Source of the DNA: Planctomycetota bacterium
GTDB taxonomy: Bacteria; Planctomycetota; Phycisphaerae; WQYP01
NCBI GenBank assembly: GCA_021819825.1
Contig: JAKAEZ010000003.1
Location: 1 to 64,000 of the forward strand
Direction: 5' to 3'
DNA: 64,000 nucleotides
Part shown: positions 36,989-46,426 of the stretch, in pieces
Position numbering within the stretch: the stretch's first letter is position 1
Layout: every line of letters begins with the position of its first letter
Made by a program: the position numbers and the translations under genes
Notes under the pieces: generated by a model
The model's database searches: none
Seen by the model: the letters and a program-made list of their open reading frames with translations, nothing else
What the model was told of the DNA's origin: nothing

Positions 36989-38727
36989 CTCAAGAACTAT
37001 CGACGAATTCTCCGCACGCGTGGGTCCGCAAGCCCTGGTGTGTCCGAACGGCTTTGGGATTGTTAATTCTGGGTTTTTTTTCCAACCTCTTATTTCTTTA
37101 CCACAATTGCCCGTTTGATCTGTCCGAGGATGAAAGCCAGTATTGGCTCTGGTCTCGTCATCTGGCGTGGGGATATTATTCCAAGGGGCCGGGAATTGCC
37201 GCCATTATTTATGCGGCTACCGCGGTGGGGCACTGGTTTGGTCAGCACGCCACGATGCCCATTATACGAACGCCCGCGGTTATTTTTGCCTTTTTCAGCG
37301 GCTTGGCGAGTTTCTTTTTGGCGCGGCGCATGTTCCGTGATGATCGCGCCGGGCTGATGGTTATTGCACTGTCCGCCGGGGTGCCGGTATTTGCCGTGGG
37401 CAGTTTGATTATTACCATTGATTCACCGATGTATTTGTGTTGGGCCTGGGCGTGCGTGTGCCTGTGGCTGGCCGTGGAACCGCGGTTTGGTGAAAGTGGC
37501 GTGCTTTTGCCGCAGCAGCCGCACCGTGCGGGAATTGGCTGGCTCTATTTAGCAGGTTTGCTGGTGGGGCTGGGAACTTTGTGCAAGCCGATCTTGCTGC
37601 TGATTCCCCCTTCCCTGGCGATTGCGGCATGGCGAAATACCTACCTGCGACGGAAGTTGGCAACCTGGCACAGCCTCGGGGCAACCCTGCTGGCCCTGGC
37701 GATTCAAATTCCCAATCTTATTTGGAATGCGCAGCATCATTGGATTATGTTTCGCGCTATCGGCGGCGAGGGTGGATTGCGCGGGGCCAAGGGCGTGTGG
37801 TGGCATTTAAGCCAGGCACCGCTGAATGTCGGCATGTTCATCCTTTCACAAGCCGGTATTTTCGCCGGAATCCTATTTGTGCTGCTGGTATTGGCCTTCA
37901 TTGAAGCGATTCGCGATACCAGAAAAATAACAGACCCCATTGCCCGGGCGGTGTGGGATTTTCTGATATGGATCACGCTGCCGATTTTTATCATGTACTT
38001 TCTTTTAAGTTTCTGGAGTAAGGTCGAACCGAATTGGCCCGCCGGGGGCTACTTTACCGGCATGATTCTTTTTGCCGGTGTGGCAACACGCTGGTGGAAT
38101 CAGCCTTTGCCCAAACGCAAAGCCGCGCGGCGCTGGATAATTGCGGGTGTTGCGTGGGGATTTAGCCTGTTTGTATTTGCGGAAAACGTACAGTTGCTCT
38201 ATCCCGTTATGGCTAAAATTGATCCCACCGGCAAACATTTTCCCGCCAAGAAATTTGACCCGGCTTTTCGTCTCCACGCCTTGAAAGTCCGGGGTCAGGC
38301 CATTGAAAAAATCCGCTTATCCATGTGGCACGGTCATGGCCCGCTGCCCATGGTCATGGATGATCGTTGGGACACTTCCAGTTCGTTAAGTTACTATTTG
38401 CCTGGACACCCATTTGTGTTTTGTCTGCAAACCGCGATGGGCGGCAAGCAGTGTCAATTTGATTTATGGCCGGGACCCAACCAGATCAATCCGCGCACGG
38501 GAAAGTTGCGTTATCTTGGTCGGGATGCGGTATTAACCGGGTCTTTTACACCGCAGGTATTTGATCGCCTGATTAAACCCGCCTTCGCGCATGTCAGCAA
38601 AATGTTTGTCGTGCCGCTGTATTATTACGGCGTCGTGGTAAAACATCTGGATGTGTGGAAGTGTTATGGGTTCAAAGGCCTGCCCGGAGTAAAGAACCCC
38701 GTGGTAAAGAACTGGAATAGTAAGTAA
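36985..38727 (+). CDS. GT39-type polytopic glycosyltransferase
   Basis: 580-aa membrane enzyme of the PMT/ArnT type that transfers a sugar from a polyprenyl-phosphate carrier. About ten hydrophobic helices follow the first extracytoplasmic loop, which carries the acidic pair in DLSEDESQYWLWSRHLAWGYYSKGPG, the expected Asp-Glu catalytic region. The C-terminal soluble part (~180 aa) is periplasmic. The substrate could be lipid A, an exopolysaccharide precursor or a protein. Translation is coupled to the upstream pseudo-receiver. Confidence 0.8.
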   Translation: MTQELSTNSPHAWVRKPWCVRTALGLLILGFFSNLLFLYHNCPFDLSEDESQYWLWSRHLAWGYYSKGPGIAAIIYAATAVGHWFGQHATMPIIRTPAVIFAFFSGLASFFLARRMFRDDRAGLMVIALSAGVPVFAVGSLIITIDSPMYLCWAWACVCLWLAVEPRFGESGVLLPQQPHRAGIGWLYLAGLLVGLGTLCKPILLLIPPSLAIAAWRNTYLRRKLATWHSLGATLLALAIQIPNLIWNAQHHWIMFRAIGGEGGLRGAKGVWWHLSQAPLNVGMFILSQAGIFAGILFVLLVLAFIEAIRDTRKITDPIARAVWDFLIWITLPIFIMYFLLSFWSKVEPNWPAGGYFTGMILFAGVATRWWNQPLPKRKAARRWIIAGVAWGFSLFVFAENVQLLYPVMAKIDPTGKHFPAKKFDPAFRLHALKVRGQAIEKIRLSMWHGHGPLPMVMDDRWDTSSSLSYYLPGHPFVFCLQTAMGGKQCQFDLWPGPNQINPRTGKLRYLGRDAVLTGSFTPQVFDRLIKPAFAHVSKMFVVPLYYYGVVVKHLDVWKCYGFKGLPGVKNPVVKNWNSK

Positions 38728-38735
38728 GGGGTTGT

Positions 38736-39230
38736 TCAAGGTTTGGCAAGCTGCGCCATAATCTGGCGATAAGCCTCTTCAACGGCCTGAGGAATCACGC
38801 GCACCTGTCCCACGACACTCATAAAATTGACGTCGCCATTCCACCGGGGAACAACATGGGTGTGTACATGCCCCGGCACCCCGGCTCCCGCGCAACGTCC
38901 GATGTTGATGCCGATATTAAATCCCTGCGGGTTCATCGCCTGGGTCAGCAACTGCTGGCCCAGAACCGCGAGTTCCAATACGTCCGCTCGTTCCTCAATG
39001 GTTAATTGGGGCAAATCCGGCGTGTGGCGATACGGCGCTGCCAGAAGATGGCCGTTGACATACGGATAACGATTCATCAGCAACATGCCGAATTGGCTGC
39101 GGCGCACGACAAAATTGGCGGTATCTTTTTCCGGGTGCTGAGCCAGATCGCATAAAAAGCAGTCGATGTTCTGCCCGGTGACGCCTTTAATATATTCCAG
39201 CCGCCACGGTGCCCAAAGCGTATCGGTCAT
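38736..39230 (-). CDS. HIT-family nucleotide-binding protein
   Basis: Histidine-triad hydrolase/transferase, 164 aa. The motif [12 protein letters not shown] contains the HxHxH catalytic core, and [15 protein letters not shown] resembles the Ap4A phosphorylase/HIT group of bacteria. N-terminal [10 protein letters not shown] and CFLC-like sequence ([10 protein letters not shown]) provide metal or stability residues. The ATG at 39230 is chosen because GGAG lies 7 nt upstream. Acts on nucleotide polyphosphates in the cytoplasm. Confidence 0.85.
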   Translation of the reverse strand: MTDTLWAPWRLEYIKGVTGQNIDCFLCDLAQHPEKDTANFVVRRSQFGMLLMNRYPYVNGHLLAAPYRHTPDLPQLTIEERADVLELAVLGQQLLTQAMNPQGFNIGINIGRCAGAGVPGHVHTHVVPRWNGDVNFMSVVGQVRVIPQAVEEAYRQIMAQLAKP

Positions 39231-39366
39231 ATACATGCTCCAAATGTTCAGCCTGTTACCAACGCATGTGGCCGTTCCGCCGGATCATGCTTTTGAAGCA
39301 GACTGCATGGCGTGTAGAATAACCGTCTTTGTATGGGTAGAAAACTCAATGAAAGGATCAAACAAC

Positions 39367-40902
39367 ATGGCTGGGGAAAAAAATGCTGTAACGGCCGCAC
39401 CTGCGTGTGCCATTGTGATATTCGGTGCCACCGGTGATTTAACGGCCCGAAAGCTTCTGCCCGCGTTGTATAACCTCACGCGCGATGGGCTATTGTCCAA
39501 ATCCACCGTGGTCATCGGCTTTGCCCGCCGCCCCAAGACAGACGATGAATTTCGTGCGGAAATGCTGGAAGCCGTCAATAAATTTTCGCGTTGCAAACCC
39601 GTGGACCCGGAATTGTGGTCTAATCTGGCACCGCGGATTTTTTATCATCAGAGCACCTTTGAAAATGCCGATGGTTATCACGCCTTGGCGGATCGCCTGG
39701 CGGAAGTGGATAAAAAATTCAACACGGGTGGCCGCAGGTTGTATTATCTTTCCACCAGCCCAACTGAATTCGGGCAGATTGTCGAACGCCTGGGCGATGC
39801 CGGGCTGGGCAATATTGATCCGTTTAACAGCACGGCGTGGCGGCGGGCCATTGTGGAAAAACCGTTCGGACGGAACCTGGACACCGCGCGGGAACTGAAT
39901 CATCACATTAATCGTGTGTTTGATGAATCACAGGTTTATCGCATTGACCATTATCTCGGTAAGCAGACGGTGCAGAATCTGCTGGTTTTTCGTTTTGCCA
40001 ATGGAATTTTTGAGCCCATCTGGAATCGGCGGTATGTGGATCATGTCCAGATAACCGTGGGCGAAACGCTGGGGGTGGAAGGCCGCGGAGGATATTTTGA
40101 AAATGCCGGCACCATGCGGGACATGGTGCAAAACCATCTTATGCAGCTATTGACACTTATTGCCATGGAACCGCCCGTGGCCCTGGATGGCGACGCCATT
40201 CGTGATGAAAAAGTGCGGGTGCTCAAGTCCATTGAGCCGTTTCATACGCCGCAGGAAGTGGCCATTCGCACGGTACGGGGCCAATATACCCCCGGTTCGG
40301 TGGATGGTAAGCCGGTGATTGGCTACCTTCAGGAGCGCGGCGTAGCGCCGGACAGCCAGACGGAAACGTACGCCGCTGTTAAGTTGAATATTAACAATTG
40401 GCGCTGGCATGGCGTTCCGTTTTATCTGCGCAGCGGTAAACATCTCAAACGGCAGGGGTCGGAAGTCAGCATTCACTTTAATAGCGCGCCGGGAATTCTC
40501 TTTAACGCGCCGGGGGGCAACCTGGCGCGCAATATTCTCACGCTGCGCATTCAGCCTAAGGAGGGTATTTCCCTGCTGATTAACGCCAAACGCCCCGGCA
40601 CGGTTACCCGCATCGCCCCGGCCCACATGGATTTTGAATACAACGAAGCCTTCGGCAGCTATTCTCCGGAAGCCTATGAACGCTTGCTGCTGGATGCCAT
40701 GCTCGGTGATTCCACGTTGTTTATCCGCCGCGATGAAGTGGAAAGCGCATGGAGCATTATTGACCGCATCGAAGAAGCATGGGCGGCCGGTACGCCCGCG
40801 CTGTCCCGCTATGAACCCGGTTCCTGGGGACCTCAGGCCGCCAACGAATTATTAGCCCGCGACGGCCGGACTTGGGATTGGCTGGGATCGGATATTTCTT
40901 AG
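39367..40902 (+). CDS. zwf: glucose-6-phosphate 1-dehydrogenase
   Basis: First step of the oxidative pentose-phosphate pathway, NADP-linked. The start at 39367 ([29 protein letters not shown]) follows an AAAGGA; the nucleotide-binding fingerprint is [16 protein letters not shown] and the active-site peptide [21 protein letters not shown] is intact, with catalytic His and Lys. The C-terminal beta-sheet domain includes FYLRSGKHL. 511 aa, a typical length. Gnd and pgl are not adjacent. The stop codon lies within the dispersed AGGAGCCGGTCC repeat. Confidence 0.97.
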   Translation: MAGEKNAVTAAPACAIVIFGATGDLTARKLLPALYNLTRDGLLSKSTVVIGFARRPKTDDEFRAEMLEAVNKFSRCKPVDPELWSNLAPRIFYHQSTFENADGYHALADRLAEVDKKFNTGGRRLYYLSTSPTEFGQIVERLGDAGLGNIDPFNSTAWRRAIVEKPFGRNLDTARELNHHINRVFDESQVYRIDHYLGKQTVQNLLVFRFANGIFEPIWNRRYVDHVQITVGETLGVEGRGGYFENAGTMRDMVQNHLMQLLTLIAMEPPVALDGDAIRDEKVRVLKSIEPFHTPQEVAIRTVRGQYTPGSVDGKPVIGYLQERGVAPDSQTETYAAVKLNINNWRWHGVPFYLRSGKHLKRQGSEVSIHFNSAPGILFNAPGGNLARNILTLRIQPKEGISLLINAKRPGTVTRIAPAHMDFEYNEAFGSYSPEAYERLLLDAMLGDSTLFIRRDEVESAWSIIDRIEEAWAAGTPALSRYEPGSWGPQAANELLARDGRTWDWLGSDIS

Positions 40903-41134
40903 GAGCCGGTCCGAGTAATTAAGGAACTAACCCCGAAAAAACTTCGCCAAACCCGGCCCGCCCGCAGTTGGCAAAGCCGTCGGATTTAGCGGCGGTGATG
41001 TAGTTGATAATTGCGCTGGACCAAAACAAGCGATCACGATTGTGCCCATCGCCGAACCGCCGCGCCCGGACCGGCGAAATCACCGCTGGCCGCTTGTCCG
41101 ATTGCCGGGAATTGTTTAGGATAGTATTCACCCT
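40903..41134. other. gap between zwf and tRNA-Gln
   Basis: The first bases are a half-copy of the repeat family seen at 12.8 kb. Nothing else recognised; the promoter of tRNA-Gln is expected here, but I could not identify a convincing -35/-10 pair. Confidence 0.3.
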
Positions 41135-41205
41135 TGGGGGATGGTGTAACGGTAGCACAGCAGACTCTGAATCTGTTTGTCTAGGTTCGAATCCTAGTCC
41201 CCCAG
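41135..41205 (+). tRNA. tRNA-Gln (anticodon CUG)
   Basis: Cloverleaf: acceptor arms TGGGGGA (41135-41141) and TCCCCCA (41198-41204), D-arm GTGTAACGGTAGCAC, anticodon stem GCAGA/TCTGT around the 7-nt loop CTCTGAA (anticodon CTG), and T-arm CTAGGTTCGAATCCTAG. CCA is not encoded. It is the gene nearest the start of the CRISPR-Cas locus. Confidence 0.96.
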
Positions 41206-41578
41206 TTTTGGCCGGCGGCCAAAACAGAGCAGATGTTTTGAACAGGTGAACAGAAGAGCACATTTGGTTAGCCAGAAGTGGTTGCTGCCGCCAGCAGATA
41301 ACGCCTCCTGCGGTCACCTGCTCACCTGCTCACCTGCTCACCTGATCATTTTTCGCCCGCAGGCGAAAAAATAGAGGAGTTTGGCGAGAGGGGACATTTT
41401 AACTTTGGCTAAATTGTCGGCCATTTCACTTTGCACGGCCCATGGTCATAACTCGACGCCCTCATCTCGAATTGCGAAAACTACCCCGGCGAGCTATGGT
41501 AAACCTGTGTTAGGTTCACATACATCGTGAGGGAGGGACTCACTTACTGGTTTAAGGCGATCCGAGGAAGCAGCGATC
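41206..41578. other. gap with simple repeats upstream of cas3
   Basis: Contains an 8-bp tandem repeat (TCACCTGC x3 plus TCACCTGA) at 41314-41345 and a 9-bp hairpin TTTTTCGCC-CGCA-GGCGAAAAA at 41349-41370; since T lies outside on the left arm and A on the right, the latter is not a terminator. The promoter of the cas operon should be in the last 150 nt but no clear box is visible. Confidence 0.5.
41314..41345. repeat. 8-bp tandem repeat, four units
   Basis: Units TCACCTGC, TCACCTGC, TCACCTGC and TCACCTGA in direct tandem. Simple-sequence repeat of unknown meaning between tRNA-Gln and cas3. Confidence 0.85.
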
Positions 41579-43786
41579 ATGGATTATTACGCCCATACCT
41601 TTGGAGAAGATCAATCGCAATGGCAGCCTTTGCGTGAGCATCTGGAAAATGTCGCAAAACTCGCCGAAAAATTTGCCCGCGAAGCCCGGCCGGGGGACGA
41701 GGAACTCGCCCACGCCGCCTACGTGGCCGGGCTGCTGCATGATCTGGGAAAATATCGTCCGGAGTTTCAGCGGATGATCCGAGGACTTCAGCTAAAGGGA
41801 CAATCCACACGACATAAGCAGGCGGGAGCGGCAGAGGCCCGTAGTACCAACCACTTGGACGTATCGTTTGCGATATTGGGACACCATGGGGGGATTCCGG
41901 ATGCGGCCGGTATGGCGGAGGGGGTTAATGATGGACAGCGCGTGGCGGAGGCGGCGCTTCCCGCCGCGTATTTGGACTTTCCAGAACTAAAAACTTTGGA
42001 TCGCGGTGAAGCTGTAACGGTGCGTGGCATGGATTTTGATATTCGCACGCGACTTTTGTTCAGTTGCCTGGTGGACGCGGATTGGCTGGATACCTCAGAT
42101 TTTCAATCACGCCGTAGGGGCTGGGGCATGCCGCAGCCCGTCGTGAGGCTTGATGCACCGCTTCTTCTGGGAAAGGTGTTAGGCTACATAGGAACCCGCG
42201 CGGGGCAATGCCGCAGCCCGGAGGTTGTGCGACTTCGCGCCGAGATTCTCGCCGCGGCACAAAACGCTGCACGCCATCTGAAGGGCATATTTTCCATGAC
42301 GGTTCCCACCGGCGGGGGTAAGACGCTTTCATCACTCGCATTTGCGCTGAATCATGCCGCCGCACACGGACTGCGGCGAATTATCTACGTTGCGCCCTAT
42401 TTAAGCATCATTGAGCAGAATGCGTCGGTTTTCCGTGCCGCGCTGGGCGATGCCGAGAATCTAATTCTTGAGCACCATAGCATGGTCGAGCCGGGACAAG
42501 ACGGAAGCACTCACCAGGACGACACCGAGTCAGAAACATCCCAGCGTCTGGCTGAAAACTGGGACGCGCCCATTGTTTTGACCACCAGCGTGCAATTTTA
42601 TCAATCACTATTCTCCAATCAGCCCTCCCGGTGTCGCAAGTTGCATAACATTGCGCAAAGTGTGGTGATACTTGATGAATGCCAGACGCTGCCGCCCGGG
42701 TTTACCGCCCCAACGTGTGCAATGCTCGAACAGGCCGCCAAATATCTTGGTTGCAGCATTGTGCTTTGCACGGCGACGCAGCCGGCATGGAAAAAAGACC
42801 CCGTTCGCCTGCCAACGGGGATTTTAGAAGTTCGCGAGATTGCGCCTGATCCTGTTGCGCTTTTCCGCCAGCTTAAGCGAGTGCAGGTTGCATGGCCAGA
42901 GGCGGGTGCGCCAGCGCTTGGCTGGACTGAAATTGCAGCAGAAATGTTCCGCCATACGCAGGTGCTCTGCGTAGTAAACATACGAAAGGCCGCGTTGGAA
43001 GTTTACCGCGAGTTGGCAAAACTGGGCTGTGCGGCGGTTCACCTCTCGACCAATATGTGTCCGGCACACCGCTTGCGTGTGCTGGACGAGATAACGGCGG
43101 CACTGAAGGGCGGTAAGCCGTGTCGGCTGATTGCCACGCAGCTTGTCGAGGCGGGCGTTGATTTGGATTTTCCAGTGGTTATGCGCGAAATTGCACCGTT
43201 GGAGTCCATTGTGCAAGCGGCGGGGCGTTGCAACCGTGAGGGATTGCTGAATTCGCCAAGCGGCGGCGGTGGGCGGGTCGTCGTATTCCGAAGTCAGGAG
43301 GGAAAAATGCCGCAAAGCGCCTGGTATCGCAACGGCGCTAAGATTGTCGAACAGGATTTCCTGGCGTGCGGGCACCAGCCGCGGATTGACCATCCCGCGG
43401 ACATGGCGGAATATTATTGCAGGCTCTATCCAACTGGGAATCTTGACTCACAGGATATACACACCAAGCGATCACGGTATAATTTTCAACAAGTCGCCGA
43501 GGATTACAGGATTATCGAGGATGTTACGACCCCTCTGGTTGTAACGACATGGGATCCGGCGCGGCGGGAAGTTGAGAATCTCTTGGGTGAATTGCGGCGA
43601 CAGCCATCGCGCAGTGCCTATCGCCGGTTGCAGAAATTCACCGTCAACGTTTATGAGCACGAGCTGCGGCAGGTAGCCAGCGCGTGCGTGATGGACGATC
43701 CGCGAGGCGTCAATGTTTGCAGTCTGCCGTATGATAATGCGCTGGGATTGGTCATCAGTGGTGCCGCGACGGTAGCGGTGTTTTGA
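41579..43786 (+). CDS. cas3: CRISPR-associated helicase/nuclease Cas3 (type I-C)
   Basis: Destroys target DNA after Cascade recognition. 735 aa. The N-terminal HD nuclease domain has His21, His54-Asp55 (GLLHDLGKYR) and the following HHGG (about residue 101). The SF2 helicase starts with Walker A TVPTGGGKTL at about 241-248, the DECQ box is at 366-369 (VVILDECQTLPPG), and motif VI is QAAGRCNREG near residue 548. The fused HD-helicase order is normal for type I-C. First gene of the operon; GAGGAAG precedes the ATG. Confidence 0.96.
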   Translation: MDYYAHTFGEDQSQWQPLREHLENVAKLAEKFAREARPGDEELAHAAYVAGLLHDLGKYRPEFQRMIRGLQLKGQSTRHKQAGAAEARSTNHLDVSFAILGHHGGIPDAAGMAEGVNDGQRVAEAALPAAYLDFPELKTLDRGEAVTVRGMDFDIRTRLLFSCLVDADWLDTSDFQSRRRGWGMPQPVVRLDAPLLLGKVLGYIGTRAGQCRSPEVVRLRAEILAAAQNAARHLKGIFSMTVPTGGGKTLSSLAFALNHAAAHGLRRIIYVAPYLSIIEQNASVFRAALGDAENLILEHHSMVEPGQDGSTHQDDTESETSQRLAENWDAPIVLTTSVQFYQSLFSNQPSRCRKLHNIAQSVVILDECQTLPPGFTAPTCAMLEQAAKYLGCSIVLCTATQPAWKKDPVRLPTGILEVREIAPDPVALFRQLKRVQVAWPEAGAPALGWTEIAAEMFRHTQVLCVVNIRKAALEVYRELAKLGCAAVHLSTNMCPAHRLRVLDEITAALKGGKPCRLIATQLVEAGVDLDFPVVMREIAPLESIVQAAGRCNREGLLNSPSGGGGRVVVFRSQEGKMPQSAWYRNGAKIVEQDFLACGHQPRIDHPADMAEYYCRLYPTGNLDSQDIHTKRSRYNFQQVAEDYRIIEDVTTPLVVTTWDPARREVENLLGELRRQPSRSAYRRLQKFTVNVYEHELRQVASACVMDDPRGVNVCSLPYDNALGLVISGAATVAVF

Positions 43787-43805
43787 AAACAAGGAACCGA
43801 ATTGA

Positions 43806-44597
43806 ATGGGAATGCCTGAAAAAGAAATAGTCGCGGTAAAGGTTTGGGGTGATCTGGCGTGCTTTACGCGCCCTGAACTGAAGGTTGAGCGATTGTCCTA
43901 TCCCATCATGACGCCGTCCGCGGCGCGCGGCGTTTTGGATGCCATTTTGTTTAAGAAGAAAACAGATGCCAACGGCAAACTTATTCCCGCGTTTCACTGG
44001 CATGTTCGTCGCGTAACGGCATTACGCCCCTGGTGGCTCAATGGCAGCGCCTCGGACCGCCCGCAGTTTATCAGCATCCGCCGTAACGAGATTCAGGGGA
44101 AAATCGCACCGCGTACGGTTGGCGGTTGGATGAAAGACCCGTCTTCGGCGGAGCCGTACTTGGTTGATTCCGCCGGACGTGATAGCGCCGGCGGGCAAAA
44201 CCGCACACAGCGTAACACCATGGCCTTACGTGATGTGGCCTATGTAATTGAGGCCAGCGTGGATGTCGGCCCGTTTGACGCCAATGATCCGCCGATTAAA
44301 TACCGCGAGATGTTCCTGCGGCGGGTTGAAAAGGGGCAATGCTTCCACCGGCCCTATCTGGGGTGCAGGGAATTTGCATGCCATTTTTCCGCACCCGATG
44401 GCACCGAAAAAGCCATGGCATGGACGGAATCTCTGGGTTTAATGCTCTACGATATGAAGTTTGACGGCGAAGGAAACAACCTGCCGGGATTCTTTATGGC
44501 AGCCGTTAATAACGGCGTGCTGCACTGCGACACCGCGGCTCCGGCAACCGACGGTCAGCCGCCGGTGAAGGTGCTCGGCTGGGAGGAATCGGCATGA
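43806..44597 (+). CDS. cas5c: CRISPR-associated protein Cas5c/Cas5d
   Basis: In type I-C, Cas5 replaces Cas6 as the crRNA-processing endoribonuclease and stays bound to the 5' handle. 263 aa. RAMP-like N-terminus (VAVKVWGDLACFTRPELKVERLSYPIMTPSAARGVLDAIL), the family-typical segment HWHVRRVTALRPWW, and a glycine-rich loop with an insert around residue 110. It overlaps cas8c by 4 nt (ATGA). Confidence 0.93.
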   Translation: MGMPEKEIVAVKVWGDLACFTRPELKVERLSYPIMTPSAARGVLDAILFKKKTDANGKLIPAFHWHVRRVTALRPWWLNGSASDRPQFISIRRNEIQGKIAPRTVGGWMKDPSSAEPYLVDSAGRDSAGGQNRTQRNTMALRDVAYVIEASVDVGPFDANDPPIKYREMFLRRVEKGQCFHRPYLGCREFACHFSAPDGTEKAMAWTESLGLMLYDMKFDGEGNNLPGFFMAAVNNGVLHCDTAAPATDGQPPVKVLGWEESA

Positions 44598-46387
44598 TAC
44601 TGAAGCGACTCTATGAGCTGGCCGAACGCGAAAAACTGTTGGACGATCCGGCATTTGAATCCCAGCCCGTGCCGATAATTATCAAGGTTGGTGAAAGCGG
44701 TAAATATTTGGGCATTGAAGAGAGACGTGGCGAGATTGTTATTACAACTAAAAAAGGTGCACCTAAAACCAGGCCGGACCGTGGAAAAGAAATACTGGTT
44801 CCAAAGCCACACGGCAATACTGCGAATTCGGGCTTCGCGCGTTTCTTCGCTGACACGTTTGCCCGCGTATTACCCGTGGACAGTATGTTGTCGGAGAAAG
44901 ATAGGAAAAAGAGCAACGCCAGCCGTGACACTTTTTGGCGACAGATCGCGGAAGCCGCCCGTGCCGCGAATGATCCTGCACTTATCGCTATTTCCGCCTT
45001 TGGTCGCGAGCTGATGGCCGACCCACAGCTTGCGGACCGAATTCGCATGGAAGTGGAAGCCATACAGCCAGGCCCGGGCGATCGCTGCACCTTTGCATGG
45101 TTCCCGGACCAGGGGCTTACAATTATGGATCGCCAATCGGTTAAAAACTGGTGGCGCGAATTTTACAAGCAATTTGAGCAGGCTCGCCAAGGCGAAGGGC
45201 CGCGCGGAATATGTCAGGTGACAGGCGCATTAGGACCGATTGCGACCGTTCACGCTACTAAATTATCCGGCATCCCCGGTGGAATTGCATCCGGCGTCAG
45301 CCTGATTTCCAACGATAAGCAGGCGTTTGAAAGCTACGGTCTCGATGGCGCAGCCAACGCGGCAATCGGATATCGCGCGGTGGATGGCTACACGCGGGCG
45401 ATACAGGCCTTGGTGCAGGAAAAGTTGCATCGCAGCAGAATCGTCATTGGTAAGAACAATTCGGGCGAAATCTTTTTGTTTTGGGGCCGCGAAAAAGGTG
45501 AGGCCGATGCCCTGTTGTCATGCCTTGATGGAACCAATCCGGAATTGGTGGCCAAGCTTCTGGAAAGCCCCCACAGCGGCAAGGAAGCCAAGGTCGTTAA
45601 CGAGAACATGTTCTATTGCCTTGCCCTTTCGGGAAACTCTGCCCGTGCTGTGGTGCGGGATTATCTTGAGGCACCGATTTCTGAGGTTAAAAATAATCTG
45701 CGGCAGTGGTTTTCTGACCTGCGGATTATCAGCCCGTTGGGCAACGAGCTTACCACCGCGTTTCCGCTGTGGCAGTTGGCGTTGGCCACCGCAATGGATT
45801 CGGAGGCTGTGGCACCAACGGTGCCGCCGCAGTTGCTGGCGGCGGCAATAAAGGGACAAGGTATCGGCAAGGGCATTTTGGCCTCATGCCTGCGGCGCTT
45901 GCAGGCCGAGGGCACCAGCGGTTTTACGGCGGTGCGAATCGGATTGATCAAACTAATTCTTATAAGGAAAGGAATTGCCATGAGTGAACAAGTGATGGAC
46001 GCCGGATCACAGGCGTATGTGTGCGGCAGATTAATGGCGGTCTTTGAGCGTGCACAATGGGGGGCGCTCGGCGATGTCAATGCGAATGTTGTGGACAAAT
46101 TCTACAGTACCGCCAGCACGGCACCGGGGTTGGTGTTTCCGCGACTCTTCAAATCCGCACAGCAGCATATCAGCAAGCTGGAAAATGATAAGCCCGGCAT
46201 GGCAATGAACATCAAAAAAGATATTGAAGACCTGTGCAGCCAAGTGAAAGACTTTCCCCATTTGCTGAAGTTGAACCAGCAAGGCGAGTTTGCGTTGGGA
46301 TTCTACCACCAGCGGACCCACTATCGCCGACGGGATGCGGAGAACAAACAGCGGCGCGAGGAACAAAAACAGGCAGAACAGGTTTAA
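44594..46387 (+). CDS. cas8c: Cascade large subunit Cas8c (Csd1)
   Basis: 597 aa large subunit that recognises the PAM and stabilises the R-loop in type I-C Cascade. Identified mainly by position between cas5 and cas7 and by its size; the N-terminal ILKRLYELAEREKLLDDPAF, CQVTGALGPIATVH and the mid-section GYRAVDGYTRAIQALVQEKLH are typical of Csd1. Its C-terminal part contains an internal start for Cas11c. Overlaps cas5 by 4 nt. Confidence 0.93.
   Translation: MILKRLYELAEREKLLDDPAFESQPVPIIIKVGESGKYLGIEERRGEIVITTKKGAPKTRPDRGKEILVPKPHGNTANSGFARFFADTFARVLPVDSMLSEKDRKKSNASRDTFWRQIAEAARAANDPALIAISAFGRELMADPQLADRIRMEVEAIQPGPGDRCTFAWFPDQGLTIMDRQSVKNWWREFYKQFEQARQGEGPRGICQVTGALGPIATVHATKLSGIPGGIASGVSLISNDKQAFESYGLDGAANAAIGYRAVDGYTRAIQALVQEKLHRSRIVIGKNNSGEIFLFWGREKGEADALLSCLDGTNPELVAKLLESPHSGKEAKVVNENMFYCLALSGNSARAVVRDYLEAPISEVKNNLRQWFSDLRIISPLGNELTTAFPLWQLALATAMDSEAVAPTVPPQLLAAAIKGQGIGKGILASCLRRLQAEGTSGFTAVRIGLIKLILIRKGIAMSEQVMDAGSQAYVCGRLMAVFERAQWGALGDVNANVVDKFYSTASTAPGLVFPRLFKSAQQHISKLENDKPGMAMNIKKDIEDLCSQVKDFPHLLKLNQQGEFALGFYHQRTHYRRRDAENKQRREEQKQAEQV
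45980..46387 (+). CDS. cas11c: internal small subunit Cas11c within cas8c
   Basis: In type I-C the small Cascade subunit is made from an internal start inside cas8c. Here AAGGAAAGGAATTGCC directly precedes an in-frame ATG at 45980 (cas8c codon 463), giving a 135-aa helical, basic protein from MSEQVMDAG onward, which matches the size of reported Cas11c. No other purine-rich site of comparable quality was noticed within cas8c. Several copies would line the target strand. Confidence 0.75.
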   Translation: MSEQVMDAGSQAYVCGRLMAVFERAQWGALGDVNANVVDKFYSTASTAPGLVFPRLFKSAQQHISKLENDKPGMAMNIKKDIEDLCSQVKDFPHLLKLNQQGEFALGFYHQRTHYRRRDAENKQRREEQKQAEQV

Positions 46388-46426
46388 GTTGAATTTCGGT
46401 AAATATGTTTTTGAAAGGAACTTTCC

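Noticed and set aside
41349-41370. Rho-independent terminator after tRNA-Gln
   Set aside because: The hairpin has T on the left arm and A on the right, so no U-tract follows the stem in either direction.
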